From Bacillota bacterium (GTDB lineage Bacteria; Bacillota; Clostridia; Oscillospirales; Acutalibacteraceae): a DNA stretch of 5,197 nucleotides. Both the position numbers and the translations under genes were made by a program. Shown piece after piece: positions 1 to 5,194 of this stretch. The stretch is taken from positions 1-5,197 of the forward strand of contig JAEWWM010000049.1 of the NCBI GenBank assembly GCA_023458915.1. Direction: 5' to 3'. Under the pieces are notes generated by a model that saw only the letters and a program-made list of their open reading frames with translations, ran no database searches and was not told the DNA's origin. Positions within the stretch are counted from its first letter, which is position 1. Each line of letters starts with the position of its first letter.

Positions 1-497
1 GTAATTGATTCAATGAGTATTTTACTATCACCAGCGTCAAGATCGTCGACGTTCCATTCAATCATACCCAAAGAAAAAAAGGAGTATAGTGCGCGAAGCT
101 TATTTTCTCGGCTGTAAACCTGAATGAGCCCGACAGCCGGACCGGATTCCAATGCTTCTTGAGGGTCCGTTGCGGTAACACCGAGCATAGCTGTTTTGCG
201 AAGTAGATTATTTGGTATTCTGGCTGCAGCGGCTTTAGCGGCATTGCTTATTATAGCTGGTGCTTTCAAAACAAGGCCACGCTTGAATGTAAGGGTTGGC
301 CTGTCGTCTTGAGGTTCACCAACCATTAATTGATGGTCATTTACACCACCTTCTTTAATATACTCAACATTTTTTTTAATAGTAAAACCGGATACGTTTT
401 CAAACCCGTAAGTAAATTCGTTAAGGGAAACTATAAAATTGAACCCTTGGGTTAAATTCTTCATGGATGAAACTCTAAGCTGTGGCAGACGCTCCAT
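1..497 (-). CDS. Second tail tube protein, gp19 family (3' end outside window)
   Basis: The 165 visible codons encode a protein of the T4 gp19-like tail tube family; the C-terminus runs off the left edge. After a short N-terminal arm come GFNFIVSLNEF and FENVSGF, then YIKEGGVND, and later RPTLTFKRGLVLK. The other tube protein in this window shows the same order (GFRFTANFEG, FREVQGF, YREGG, ITLTKGL), so the two are paralogues. A second, diverged tube gene after the sheath and main tube genes is usual in eCIS loci, where it forms the tube layer that joins the baseplate; that role is inferred here. The ATG at 497 is chosen because an in-frame TGA lies 9 nt upstream and a GGGGTGAG ribosome-binding site sits 8 nt before it. 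A later ATG at residue 12 is possible. It follows the DUF6760-like ORF by 37 nt and is probably in the same transcript. Confidence 0.85.
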   Translation of the reverse strand, partial: MERLPQLRVSSMKNLTQGFNFIVSLNEFTYGFENVSGFTIKKNVEYIKEGGVNDHQLMVGEPQDDRPTLTFKRGLVLKAPAIISNAAKAAAARIPNNLLRKTAMLGVTATDPQEALESGPAVGLIQVYSRENKLRALYSFFSLGMIEWNVDDLDAGDSKILIESI

Positions 498-534
498 AAT
501 AATTGCTCACCCCATTACTCATCAGATAGGCGCC

Positions 535-741
535 TTAATTTATAACATCGAATAAATTTGTGCGGTTATTATTTGCTTCAGCGTTCATTTTTTTGTTTAT
601 TTTGGAAACTTCGTCGCAAAATTTGATTCTTTCTCTATGCGGAAGAAGCATAATTTCTTCACGCGACCAATGAAAATAATAAGCCAAAAAAGCTATCTCT
701 TCATAAAGAACCTTGCTGGGATAACTTTTCAGGCTTCCCCG
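535..741 (-). CDS. DUF6760-like ORF, probably translated by -1 frameshift from the upstream gene
   Basis: This 68-codon stretch encodes SYPSKVLYEEIAFLAYYFHW, then SREEIMLLPHRERIKFCDEV and a lysine- and asparagine-rich tail ending at TAA 535-537. From memory, the Y-P-x-x-x-LYEE-A-x-LAY-x-FHW-S and HRER signature matches the small DUF6760 proteins found in eCIS loci next to tube and assembly genes. No biochemical function is known to me. The reading frame opens after a TGA at 766-768 and contains no ATG, GTG or TTG before the conserved part. The only near-start is CTG at 730-732, overlapping the upstream stop, with no well-spaced ribosome-binding site. The first ATG (649-651) lies in the middle of the domain. 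The frame is exactly -1 relative to the preceding gene, which carries a slippery heptamer, so the likely product is a 189-residue fusion (121 plus 68 residues). A CTG-started separate protein remains possible. Confidence 0.8.
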   Translation of the reverse strand, partial: RGSLKSYPSKVLYEEIAFLAYYFHWSREEIMLLPHRERIKFCDEVSKINKKMNAEANNNRTNLFDVIN

Positions 742-1103
742 AAAAAAGGCGGCTCGTACCCGAATTCACATGCACATTTTGGACAAACAACTGTAACCAC
801 AGGAGATTCAACTGCATTTATTCTTTGATATAAATCTTGCAAATATGCCATATCAGATGTGAATAAGCTTTCAATAATATGCGCATCTACTTTTTTAAGT
901 TTTCCAAGCTTAGTGATAACTCTTTCGAGCAAAAGTATGCTTAAATATCCGGGATTCATTTTAACTCTCGGATCATTTAAGGGAATTATTTCATCTGCAG
1001 CATTTGCAAGCCTCATAACTCCGTGCTTGTGAACCTCTCCGTTTTTATCAATGTAGCCTTTCGGGAGTTCAAATTCAACTTCGGTTTCAAAGGGAACTGA
1101 CAT
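729..1103 (-). CDS. Contractile-tail assembly protein (short form), zinc-knuckle-like C-terminus
   Basis: A 124-residue protein that begins with FETEVEFELPKGYIDKNGEV, then has GVMRLANAADEIIPLNDPRV and the helical YLSILLLERVITKLGKL and MAYLQDLYQRIN. It ends with CPKCACEFGY and PPFFGEA. I recognise it as the small tail/baseplate assembly protein found beside tube genes in eCIS and Myoviridae-like clusters, often annotated as phage tail assembly protein or T4 baseplate-like protein. The exact family is from memory. The CPKC pair resembles half of a zinc ribbon. Start choice: ATG 1103 fits the family N-terminus and follows AAGGAAGAG by 11 nt. TTG at 1109 (7 nt from AAGGAAG) and GTG at 1115 are in-frame alternatives. 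Its last codons hold T TTT TTC, giving a probable -1 frameshift into the DUF6760-like ORF. By position and frameshift it resembles phage tail assembly chaperones. Confidence 0.8.
   Translation of the reverse strand: MSVPFETEVEFELPKGYIDKNGEVHKHGVMRLANAADEIIPLNDPRVKMNPGYLSILLLERVITKLGKLKKVDAHIIESLFTSDMAYLQDLYQRINAVESPVVTVVCPKCACEFGYEPPFFGEA
741..747 (-). promoter_or_regulatory. Candidate programmed -1 ribosomal frameshift site (T TTT TTC)
   Basis: On the minus strand the zero-frame codons are CCT TTT TTC GGG GAA GCC TGA, so T TTT TTC sits in the phase required for tandem -1 slippage (X XXY YYZ). After slippage both tRNAs re-pair as Phe on TTT and reading continues CGG GGA AGC CTG AAA, entering the DUF6760-like ORF without a stop. 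The zero-frame stop is only three codons downstream. I found no strong stem-loop behind it; a 5-bp pairing of AGCCT with AGGTT is the best seen. Stimulation would therefore have to be weak, or come from a structure I did not resolve. Confidence 0.65.
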
Positions 1104-1185
1104 ATTCAAAATCACTCTTCCTTATTAATTTGTGTAATTTTTCTTGTGCTGACTTTAGAAATACTATTAAAGCGACTATTTCGGT

Positions 1186-1215
1186 TTTTCCTCTCGCCCT
1201 ACGGCGAGAGGAAAA
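1186..1215. repeat. Perfect 13-bp hairpin between peptide 1 and the assembly gene
   Basis: Arms TTTTCCTCTCGCC (1186-1198) and GGCGAGAGGAAAA (1203-1215) are perfect reverse complements with a CTAC loop. It is the only structure seen in the 182-195 nt gap between the stop of the first peptide gene (1298) and the assembly gene start. No T-run follows the stem on either strand, so it is not a canonical intrinsic terminator. It may shield the 3' end of the upstream mRNA, lower downstream expression, or be a small dispersed palindromic repeat. It shares the core CGCCCTA..CGG with the hairpin at 2408-2438. Confidence 0.8.
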
Positions 1216-1297
1216 TAGCCAAATTATTACAAAATAATCGCCGGAGAAAAAATAAACGTAAAACTTATAATCAGAAAATAACCACTTAAAAATTATT

Positions 1298-1795
1298 CTA
1301 ATTTTTTTCGAGGCCGCACTTGTCACAAATATATTTTCCTAATTTATAACCAAGAACCAGGCCCCCGGCCGCACCGCTAGCACCGCCGACAATTCCGCCA
1401 CCTGACATAGCTTTGGATGTTGGGCTATTAGGATCCTTCATAGTTTTTTTAATATCAGCTCCAGTAGCTGCTACTGATATACCACCTGCTATACCACTTA
1501 CTATACCGGCTCCTAAAACGCCTCCTAAAGCACTGCACGCAAACATAGATGCATACATTACAGCAGTGCTTTTTGCGTTTATGCCACCTGAAACATTTTC
1601 AAGCTCCTCATCGCTCATAAGTTCGTTTGTTTTGAGCTTGTTTTCAATTTCTTTAATCAACTGTTTTAATTTTTCATCGCTAACTTCAACATTTTCAGAT
1701 TTAAATATTTCTTTAGCGCCCTCAACAAATTCCTTATCTTTCATAAGATTTTCTGAAAGTTTGCCTTCTTTTACTAATTCTTGAAATTTTTCCAT
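1298..1795 (-). CDS. Double-glycine leader peptide 1 with glycine-zipper-like core (bacteriocin-like)
   Basis: A 165-residue protein in two parts. Residues 1-71 are a charged helical leader (MEKFQELVKEGKLSENLMKD at the start, SDEELENVSGG at the end). It resembles Nif11-type and class II bacteriocin leaders that are cut after Gly-Gly by peptidase-containing ABC transporters. The 94-residue core has a hydrophobic Gly/Ala-rich segment (ALGGVLGAGIVSGIAGG), a polar linker (KKTMKDPNSPTSK), a second such segment (GGGIVGGASGAAGGLVLGYK) and a tail with CDKC. The pattern fits a membrane-inserting helical hairpin. The leader is 60/71 identical to its paralogue 27 nt upstream, while the cores differ. The ATG at 1795 is preferred over the in-frame GTG at 1798: it aligns with the paralogue and follows a GGGGG run by 9 nt. 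No transporter, modifying enzyme or immunity gene is visible. It could be an antibacterial peptide, particle cargo or a holin-like protein; function is not established. Confidence 0.8.
   Translation of the reverse strand: MEKFQELVKEGKLSENLMKDKEFVEGAKEIFKSENVEVSDEKLKQLIKEIENKLKTNELMSDEELENVSGGINAKSTAVMYASMFACSALGGVLGAGIVSGIAGGISVAATGADIKKTMKDPNSPTSKAMSGGGIVGGASGAAGGLVLGYKLGKYICDKCGLEKN
1593..1795 (-). repeat. Leader-coding direct repeat, copy 1
   Basis: The leader-coding DNA of the two peptide genes is a direct repeat offset by 558 nt (second copy about 2151-2353). Long stretches are the same in both, for example the DNA encoding KEGKLSENLMKDKEF and KLKQLIKEIE. Similarity falls off right after the Gly-Gly codons, so duplication was followed by divergence of the cores, or the cores were exchanged. 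Confidence 0.75.
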
Positions 1796-1822
1796 CACTT
1801 CGTGCCCCCTTTCTTATCCAAT

Positions 1823-2353
1823 TTATTCAAGATCCAAAGATCTACAAATCGAATTCCCTAACTTATAACCAAGAATCGCGCCACTCGCCATCCCTATAGT
1901 TTCCCCGGCGGCTAAACCGCCCATACTACCACTGACACGCACAATGTCTTTCAATTTTTTTTCCTTGTCTTTCAATTTTTTTTCCTTCTGCTCATTATCA
2001 ACTTCAACCGCAGCTCCTAAGCCAGCCCCCATGGCGGCTCCTATCCCGGTTCCAACGGCAACTCCCGCACTAAGCCCCAGGGCACTACCCAAAACCGTGG
2101 ATGCTACTTTTACAAGAACGCGCTTCGTATACTTGGTTACACCGCCTGAGATATTTTCAAGTCCTTCATCACTGATGATTTCACTTGTTTTGAGCTTGCT
2201 TTCAATTTCTTTAATCAACTGTTTTAATTTTTCTTCATCAATTTCAACATTCTCAGATTTAAATATTTCTTTAGCACCCTCAACAAACTCCTTATCTTTC
2301 ATAAGATTTTCTGAAAGTTTGCCTTCTTTTACTAATTCTTGTAATTTATCCAT
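1823..2353 (-). CDS. Double-glycine leader peptide 2 with glycine-zipper-like core (bacteriocin-like)
   Basis: A 176-residue paralogue of the gene that follows it. The 71-residue leader starts MDKLQELVKEGKLSENLMKD and ends SDEGLENISGG. The 105-residue core begins with the basic VTKYTKRVLVKV, then has a Gly/Ala segment (LGSALGLSAGVAVGTGIG, continuing AAMGAGLGAA). A highly charged linker holds the 7-residue unit KEKKLKD twice. A second hydrophobic segment follows (GSMGGLAAGETIGMASGAIL), and the tail is GYKLGNSICRSLDLE. The C-terminal GYKLG..IC is shared with the paralogue (GYKLGKYIC), so the end of the core is conserved although the middle is not. GGGAG lies 8 nt before the ATG. The gene begins 131 nt after the tube gene, behind a hairpin. 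A two-peptide bacteriocin is one reading; effectors loaded into the tube is another. The cleavage site after Gly71 is predicted from the motif only. Confidence 0.8.
   Translation of the reverse strand: MDKLQELVKEGKLSENLMKDKEFVEGAKEIFKSENVEIDEEKLKQLIKEIESKLKTSEIISDEGLENISGGVTKYTKRVLVKVASTVLGSALGLSAGVAVGTGIGAAMGAGLGAAVEVDNEQKEKKLKDKEKKLKDIVRVSGSMGGLAAGETIGMASGAILGYKLGNSICRSLDLE
1946..1987. repeat. Perfect 21-bp tandem duplication inside peptide 2
   Basis: Two exact 21-bp copies (1946-1966 and 1967-1987) each contain an eight-T run and start GTCTTTCAA on the plus strand. They keep the frame and encode KEKKLKD twice in the charged linker between the two hydrophobic segments. This probably arose by slippage; copy number could vary between strains and change linker length by 7 residues. 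Confidence 0.9.
2151..2353 (-). repeat. Leader-coding direct repeat, copy 2
   Basis: Second copy of the leader-coding repeat described for the first peptide gene. At protein level, 11 of the 71 positions differ, and most changes are conservative (V/I, D/E, N/S, L/I). Confidence 0.75.
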
Positions 2354-2407
2354 TGTTTACACTCCCTTTTTTGCTATCAATAGTAATCGGGGCCCATACG
2401 AGTTCTT

Positions 2408-2438
2408 GTTTCTCCTCCGCCCTAAACGGGGGAGAAAC
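2408..2438. repeat. 12-bp hairpin between tube gene and peptide 2
   Basis: Arms GTTTCTCCTCCG (2408-2419) and CGGGGGAGAAAC (2427-2438) pair around a CCCTAAA loop, with one T-G pair as read on the plus strand (an A/C mismatch in the minus-strand transcript). No T-run follows in the direction of transcription, so it is not a standard terminator. Its place 46 nt after the tube stop codon would suit a stabilising or attenuating 3' structure behind the very abundant sheath and tube genes. The core CGCCCTA..CGG links it to the hairpin at 1186-1215. Confidence 0.7.
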
Positions 2439-2449
2439 GTAAAGTATAT

Positions 2450-2467
2450 TATTTCAAATTTGAAATA
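2450..2467. repeat. 18-bp perfect AT-rich palindrome
   Basis: The sequence TATTTCAAATTTGAAATA is its own reverse complement. It lies between the tube stop codon and the hairpin at 2408-2438. With no loop it is a poor RNA hairpin, and it could be a dimeric protein-binding site. In AT-rich DNA such a palindrome may also be chance. No promoter of quality is visible next to it. Confidence 0.5.
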
Positions 2468-2484
2468 TCTAACAAAAATTAGTA

Positions 2485-3009
2485 TTAAGCACTTGCAACC
2501 GATACATCCCTCTTAATTCCCTCATGCGCCAAAACAAGCGTTTCAATAAGAATTGCGGAATCTTCGGCGTTTAAGTCGGTCGATGAATACTGCTTCGGCC
2601 ATGCGTTTATTACACTCCAGCTTGCAGTTGGGTTACCGGCATTGTCATAAATTGTAATGACTGCATTAACAGGGGTAAAATTGTTTCCTTCAAGAAAGTC
2701 ATTGAAGAAATTATATAAAATTGGATTAGAATAAAGACCCTTAGTAAGAGTAATATCACCGTAGTTGACAAGACCCGGAAGTTTCCTTTTGGTTAAATAC
2801 CCAAATCCGCCTTCCCTATATTCAGTGGAATCAACTTCGGATGAAAATCCCTGTACTTCCCTAAATGATGTTATGCCAAGCCCTTCAAAATTGGCCGTAA
2901 ATCTAAACCCTCTTATCGGTGAGGATAATCCGTTTGTTATTGATGCTTTAGTTGATAATACTTCAGTACCAAGTTCTTGAATTCCTGAAGTTGCTAATCC
3001 TTCTGCCAT
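2485..3009 (-). CDS. Inner tail tube protein, gp19 family
   Basis: A 174-residue protein, the usual length for gp19-like tube subunits, which stack as hexameric rings inside the sheath to make the channel driven into the target. After about 30 variable N-terminal residues come GFRFTANFEGLGITSFREVQ, GFSSEVDSTEYREGGFGYLT and KRKLPGLVNYGDITLTKGLY. The C-terminal half has AVITIYDNAGNPTASWSVIN, AWPKQYSSTDLNAEDSA and ILIETLVLAHEGI. This is the full gp19 fold pattern (gp19-like tube family), with no truncation. The GGAAGGAG ribosome-binding site lies 10 nt before the ATG. The gene starts 35 nt after the sheath stop and is almost certainly co-transcribed with it. It is the main tube protein; the more diverged copy at the left edge is probably the baseplate-proximal one. 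Confidence 0.93.
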   Translation of the reverse strand: MAEGLATSGIQELGTEVLSTKASITNGLSSPIRGFRFTANFEGLGITSFREVQGFSSEVDSTEYREGGFGYLTKRKLPGLVNYGDITLTKGLYSNPILYNFFNDFLEGNNFTPVNAVITIYDNAGNPTASWSVINAWPKQYSSTDLNAEDSAILIETLVLAHEGIKRDVSVASA

Positions 3010-3044
3010 TTAAATCATTCTCCTTCCTTTTTAAAATACATTAA

Positions 3045-4778
3045 TTATTCGCCTGTTTTTTGAGTAATTCTAAAGATTACAAACTCAGCGGGTTTAACCG
3101 GCGCTACACCAATCACACATATTAAGCGGCCATTATCAATATCATCTTTAGTCATGGTATTCGGGCCGATGTCTACAAAAAACGCATCTCCCGGCGCTGA
3201 CCCAACAAGAGCTCCTGTCCTCCACACCCCTTCAAGGAAAATCTCGATGGTTCTTTGAACCCTTGACCAAAGAGCAGCATCATTGGGCTCAAAAACTACC
3301 CAATTAGTGTTTGCTTTAATTGACTCCTCCAAATAAATGAAGAGACGCCTTACGTTAATATACTTCCAAAGCGGCTTGGAGGAAGCTGTTCTTGCACCCC
3401 AAACTCTAATACCAGAACCCGGGAATTTTCTTATAAGGTTTACGCCTTTCGGGTTTAAAAGGTCTTGCTCAGCGACGTTATAGTTAACAAAAAGGCCTGT
3501 GCAATTTGCAACCACTTCGTTTGCCGGAGCTTTGTGAACTCCTCTTTCGTTGTCACTTCTTGCATATATGCCTATTACTGATCCCGAAGGGGGAATAAAC
3601 GTATCTTTTTTATCAAGCGGATCAAACACTTGAATCCACGGATGATACATAGCACAGTAATCACTGTCGACTATATCTCTGTGCTGCATAATGTCACCAA
3701 CTGTTTTGGCTTCCATTGGTACGTCAAGCACCGCAAATCTGCTTCCAAGTTTTTCACAGTGTGCCACAAGTGAAAGCTGTACATTCGCGCTGGTTACCCC
3801 GGGAACCGCCATAATATTTACATCTGTGTTATCAAGAAATGCCTGAATTCCCGTCCTAGACCCTGGGCCGTCATCTTTTCCGATAAAGTTATCATCAGTA
3901 AGGTTTGCTGCGCTTCCGTTTGTGCCTCCCGAAAATGAAATCGTAATAGTATCAGTACCCTCTGCCCCACCAAAAACTTGTTTTATAACATCCATTGGGT
4001 GCACTGCGCCTTCGGATGGCTTGGCTTTTAAATTTACAATATCAGATTTGTCTATTACTTTTTCAATAAATGACGGCGATACTTCATTAAATGAAACATA
4101 GTTATACTTCTCAACTTCTCCATTTAAATCAACAACCACATTTATTTCGCATGTATGAACTGTGATTTTTGGAAGAAGGCCCTTGTCAACCACTTCACCT
4201 TCAAATGGAGCAGCAAATGTTATAAAATTACCTGCGGCATTTGTAATTATTCCATACTGCTCATCTCCCGCTCCGTTAAGAGCAACCACATCACCAACAT
4301 TAAATCCTACAGCATTTTTCAGGCGATATTTGCCTTCGCCTAAATCTTCGAGTATCTGGCTCTTACTTTCACTTGAAGCTTCAAATGTAATAACTATAGA
4401 ATTTCCCCAAGCGCCCGGATCTTTTGCTTGGATATCAACAACGCCTTCTTTATCTTTCTGAGAGGAAGCTTTGGCGATTGTCGCGTCAGTAGGAGCAATA
4501 CGCATAACAAATGCTCTTGAACCTCCATTAATAAAGAAATGGTTTACAGCGTGAGCTAAATACCTATACTCACCAAATTCACTTTCATGCAAATAACCAC
4601 CAAATTTGCGTTTAAAATCTGCAGGACCGGTTACTAAAACAGGCGCGCCTGAAATGGGACCTTTTTCAGCAACACCAAGGAAACCCGCCGTACTAGTTCC
4701 AACACCTTGCATCGGGGTAGGTCCACTGTCAAATTCCTCAACATAGACTCCCGGAGATAAATATTCTGCCATAATCAT
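3045..4778 (-). CDS. Contractile tail sheath protein
   Basis: A 577-residue sheath subunit, the outer cylinder whose contraction pushes the tube outward. The N-terminus MAEYLSPGVYVEEFDSGPTP, with AGFLGVAEKGPISGAPVLVT after it, is the hallmark of phage and eCIS sheaths (N-terminal linker arm). Residues about 100-300 form a variable domain that would lie on the outside. The conserved core includes IMAVPGV and the C-terminal domain from about residue 452: SGIRVWGARTASS, YINVRRLFIYLEESI, NDAALWSRVQRTIEIFLEGV, and TMTKDDIDNGRLICVIGVAP, ending in AEFVIFRITQ. Only one sheath gene is seen, unlike the three of Afp. Starts at 4778 and 4772 (MIMAEY or MAEY) are both possible: AGGG lies 7 nt before the first, whereas family N-termini favour the second. 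A stronger AAAGGAG at 4817-4823 is too far upstream to serve either. Confidence 0.95.
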   Translation of the reverse strand: MIMAEYLSPGVYVEEFDSGPTPMQGVGTSTAGFLGVAEKGPISGAPVLVTGPADFKRKFGGYLHESEFGEYRYLAHAVNHFFINGGSRAFVMRIAPTDATIAKASSQKDKEGVVDIQAKDPGAWGNSIVITFEASSESKSQILEDLGEGKYRLKNAVGFNVGDVVALNGAGDEQYGIITNAAGNFITFAAPFEGEVVDKGLLPKITVHTCEINVVVDLNGEVEKYNYVSFNEVSPSFIEKVIDKSDIVNLKAKPSEGAVHPMDVIKQVFGGAEGTDTITISFSGGTNGSAANLTDDNFIGKDDGPGSRTGIQAFLDNTDVNIMAVPGVTSANVQLSLVAHCEKLGSRFAVLDVPMEAKTVGDIMQHRDIVDSDYCAMYHPWIQVFDPLDKKDTFIPPSGSVIGIYARSDNERGVHKAPANEVVANCTGLFVNYNVAEQDLLNPKGVNLIRKFPGSGIRVWGARTASSKPLWKYINVRRLFIYLEESIKANTNWVVFEPNDAALWSRVQRTIEIFLEGVWRTGALVGSAPGDAFFVDIGPNTMTKDDIDNGRLICVIGVAPVKPAEFVIFRITQKTGE

Positions 4779-4845
4779 CTCGGTTCCCTACTAATAAATA
4801 GCAAGAACCTTTCAACTCCTTTCTGCTACGAAAAATATAAATTTT

Positions 4846-4874
4846 ATTTTACAAAACGTTAGCATTCGACTGAA
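4846..4874 (-). promoter_or_regulatory. Weak sigma-A-like promoter candidate for the sheath operon
   Basis: The 233-nt stretch 4779-5011 has no credible ORF and is very AT-rich. On the minus strand TTCAGT (4869-4874) and TAAAAT (4846-4851) are separated by 17 nt. The -10 matches the consensus at 5 of 6 positions, but the -35 at only 3 of 6. It would place the start about 60-65 nt before the sheath ATG. In DNA this AT-rich such matches are common. I see no clear terminator behind the preceding ORF, so read-through from upstream is also possible. Confidence 0.25.
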
Positions 4875-5011
4875 TGTGGACATTTTATAAAATTACGGGA
4901 TTTTAGTTAAAATTTTTTAGAAAGCTTATTAGCAATCTTTAATTTGCCTAAATCATCCCTTTATTTAACATATAAAATAGAGAAATGAGCTCTAATTTAT
5001 TGTTAATCAAC

Positions 5012-5194
5012 CTAAATAGCGTTATCTCCGGAAAATTTTTTCATGAGAGTTCGAATAAGATCTCTTACTTGCTCTTTTGTGATTTTTTTAAAACTAACTT
5101 TTGAAAATTCATCCGGCAACTTTTGAAGCTCTCTTTTTTTAAGAAATTTTTTACAAATCTTTTCAAGCAATTTTTTAAGTTCTTCTAAATTCAT
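5012..5194 (-). CDS. Small lysine-rich helical protein, unknown (possibly C-terminal end of a longer gene)
   Basis: A 60-residue reading frame starting MNLEELKKLLEKICKKFLKK and ending in TLMKKFSGDNAI, very basic and predicted helical, with no membrane segment or motif I recognise. The ATG lies 3 nt from the window edge, so its ribosome-binding site cannot be seen and the frame may continue upstream as part of a larger protein. It lies 233 nt before the sheath gene on the same strand. It could be a small regulator, a chaperone or an accessory protein of the particle locus, or the end of an unrelated gene. Its codon use is AT-rich like the peptide leaders. Confidence 0.45.
   Translation of the reverse strand: MNLEELKKLLEKICKKFLKKRELQKLPDEFSKVSFKKITKEQVRDLIRTLMKKFSGDNAI

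Noticed and set aside
62..244. 60-codon minus-strand ORF inside the second tube gene
   Set aside because: It is in a different frame within the gp19-like coding sequence, which continues uninterrupted from 497 to the window edge.
484..531. 15-codon ORF (ATGAGTAATGGGG start) between DUF6760-like ORF and second tube
   Set aside because: It is too short, has no ribosome-binding site, and overlaps the ribosome-binding site and start of the second tube gene.
1186..1215. Hairpin as an intrinsic terminator
   Set aside because: The stem is strong, but neither strand has a T-run after the 3' arm; the T residues lie in the 5' arm. The downstream assembly gene has no obvious promoter of its own, so full termination here would be unlikely.
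1087..1326. 79-codon minus-strand ORF spanning the gap between peptide 1 and the assembly gene
   Set aside because: It overlaps the ends of both neighbours and runs through the perfect hairpin, where it reads SSRRRARG. It shows no family features, so it is a chance open frame.
1413..1784. Plus-strand ORF opposite peptide 1
   Set aside because: It is the antisense of a Lys/Glu-rich leader, which yields a low-stop Ser/Phe/Leu-rich frame. No separate signal is present, and the same shadow recurs opposite peptide 2.
1944..2516. 190-codon plus-strand ORF opposite peptide 2 and the tube end
   Set aside because: It is the antisense shadow of the paralogous leader and linker (SFNFFS repeats mirror KEKKLKD). 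It crosses the hairpin and palindrome and has no convincing ribosome-binding site.
4162..4461. Plus-strand ORFs inside the sheath gene
   Set aside because: They lie entirely within a confidently identified sheath gene, on the opposite strand, with no recognisable protein features.
4923..4955. Weak stem-loop (GCAA/TTGC with flanking TTA/TAA) in the gap before the sheath gene
   Set aside because: Only about 7 interrupted pairs, AT-rich, with no following T-run; not distinguishable from chance.
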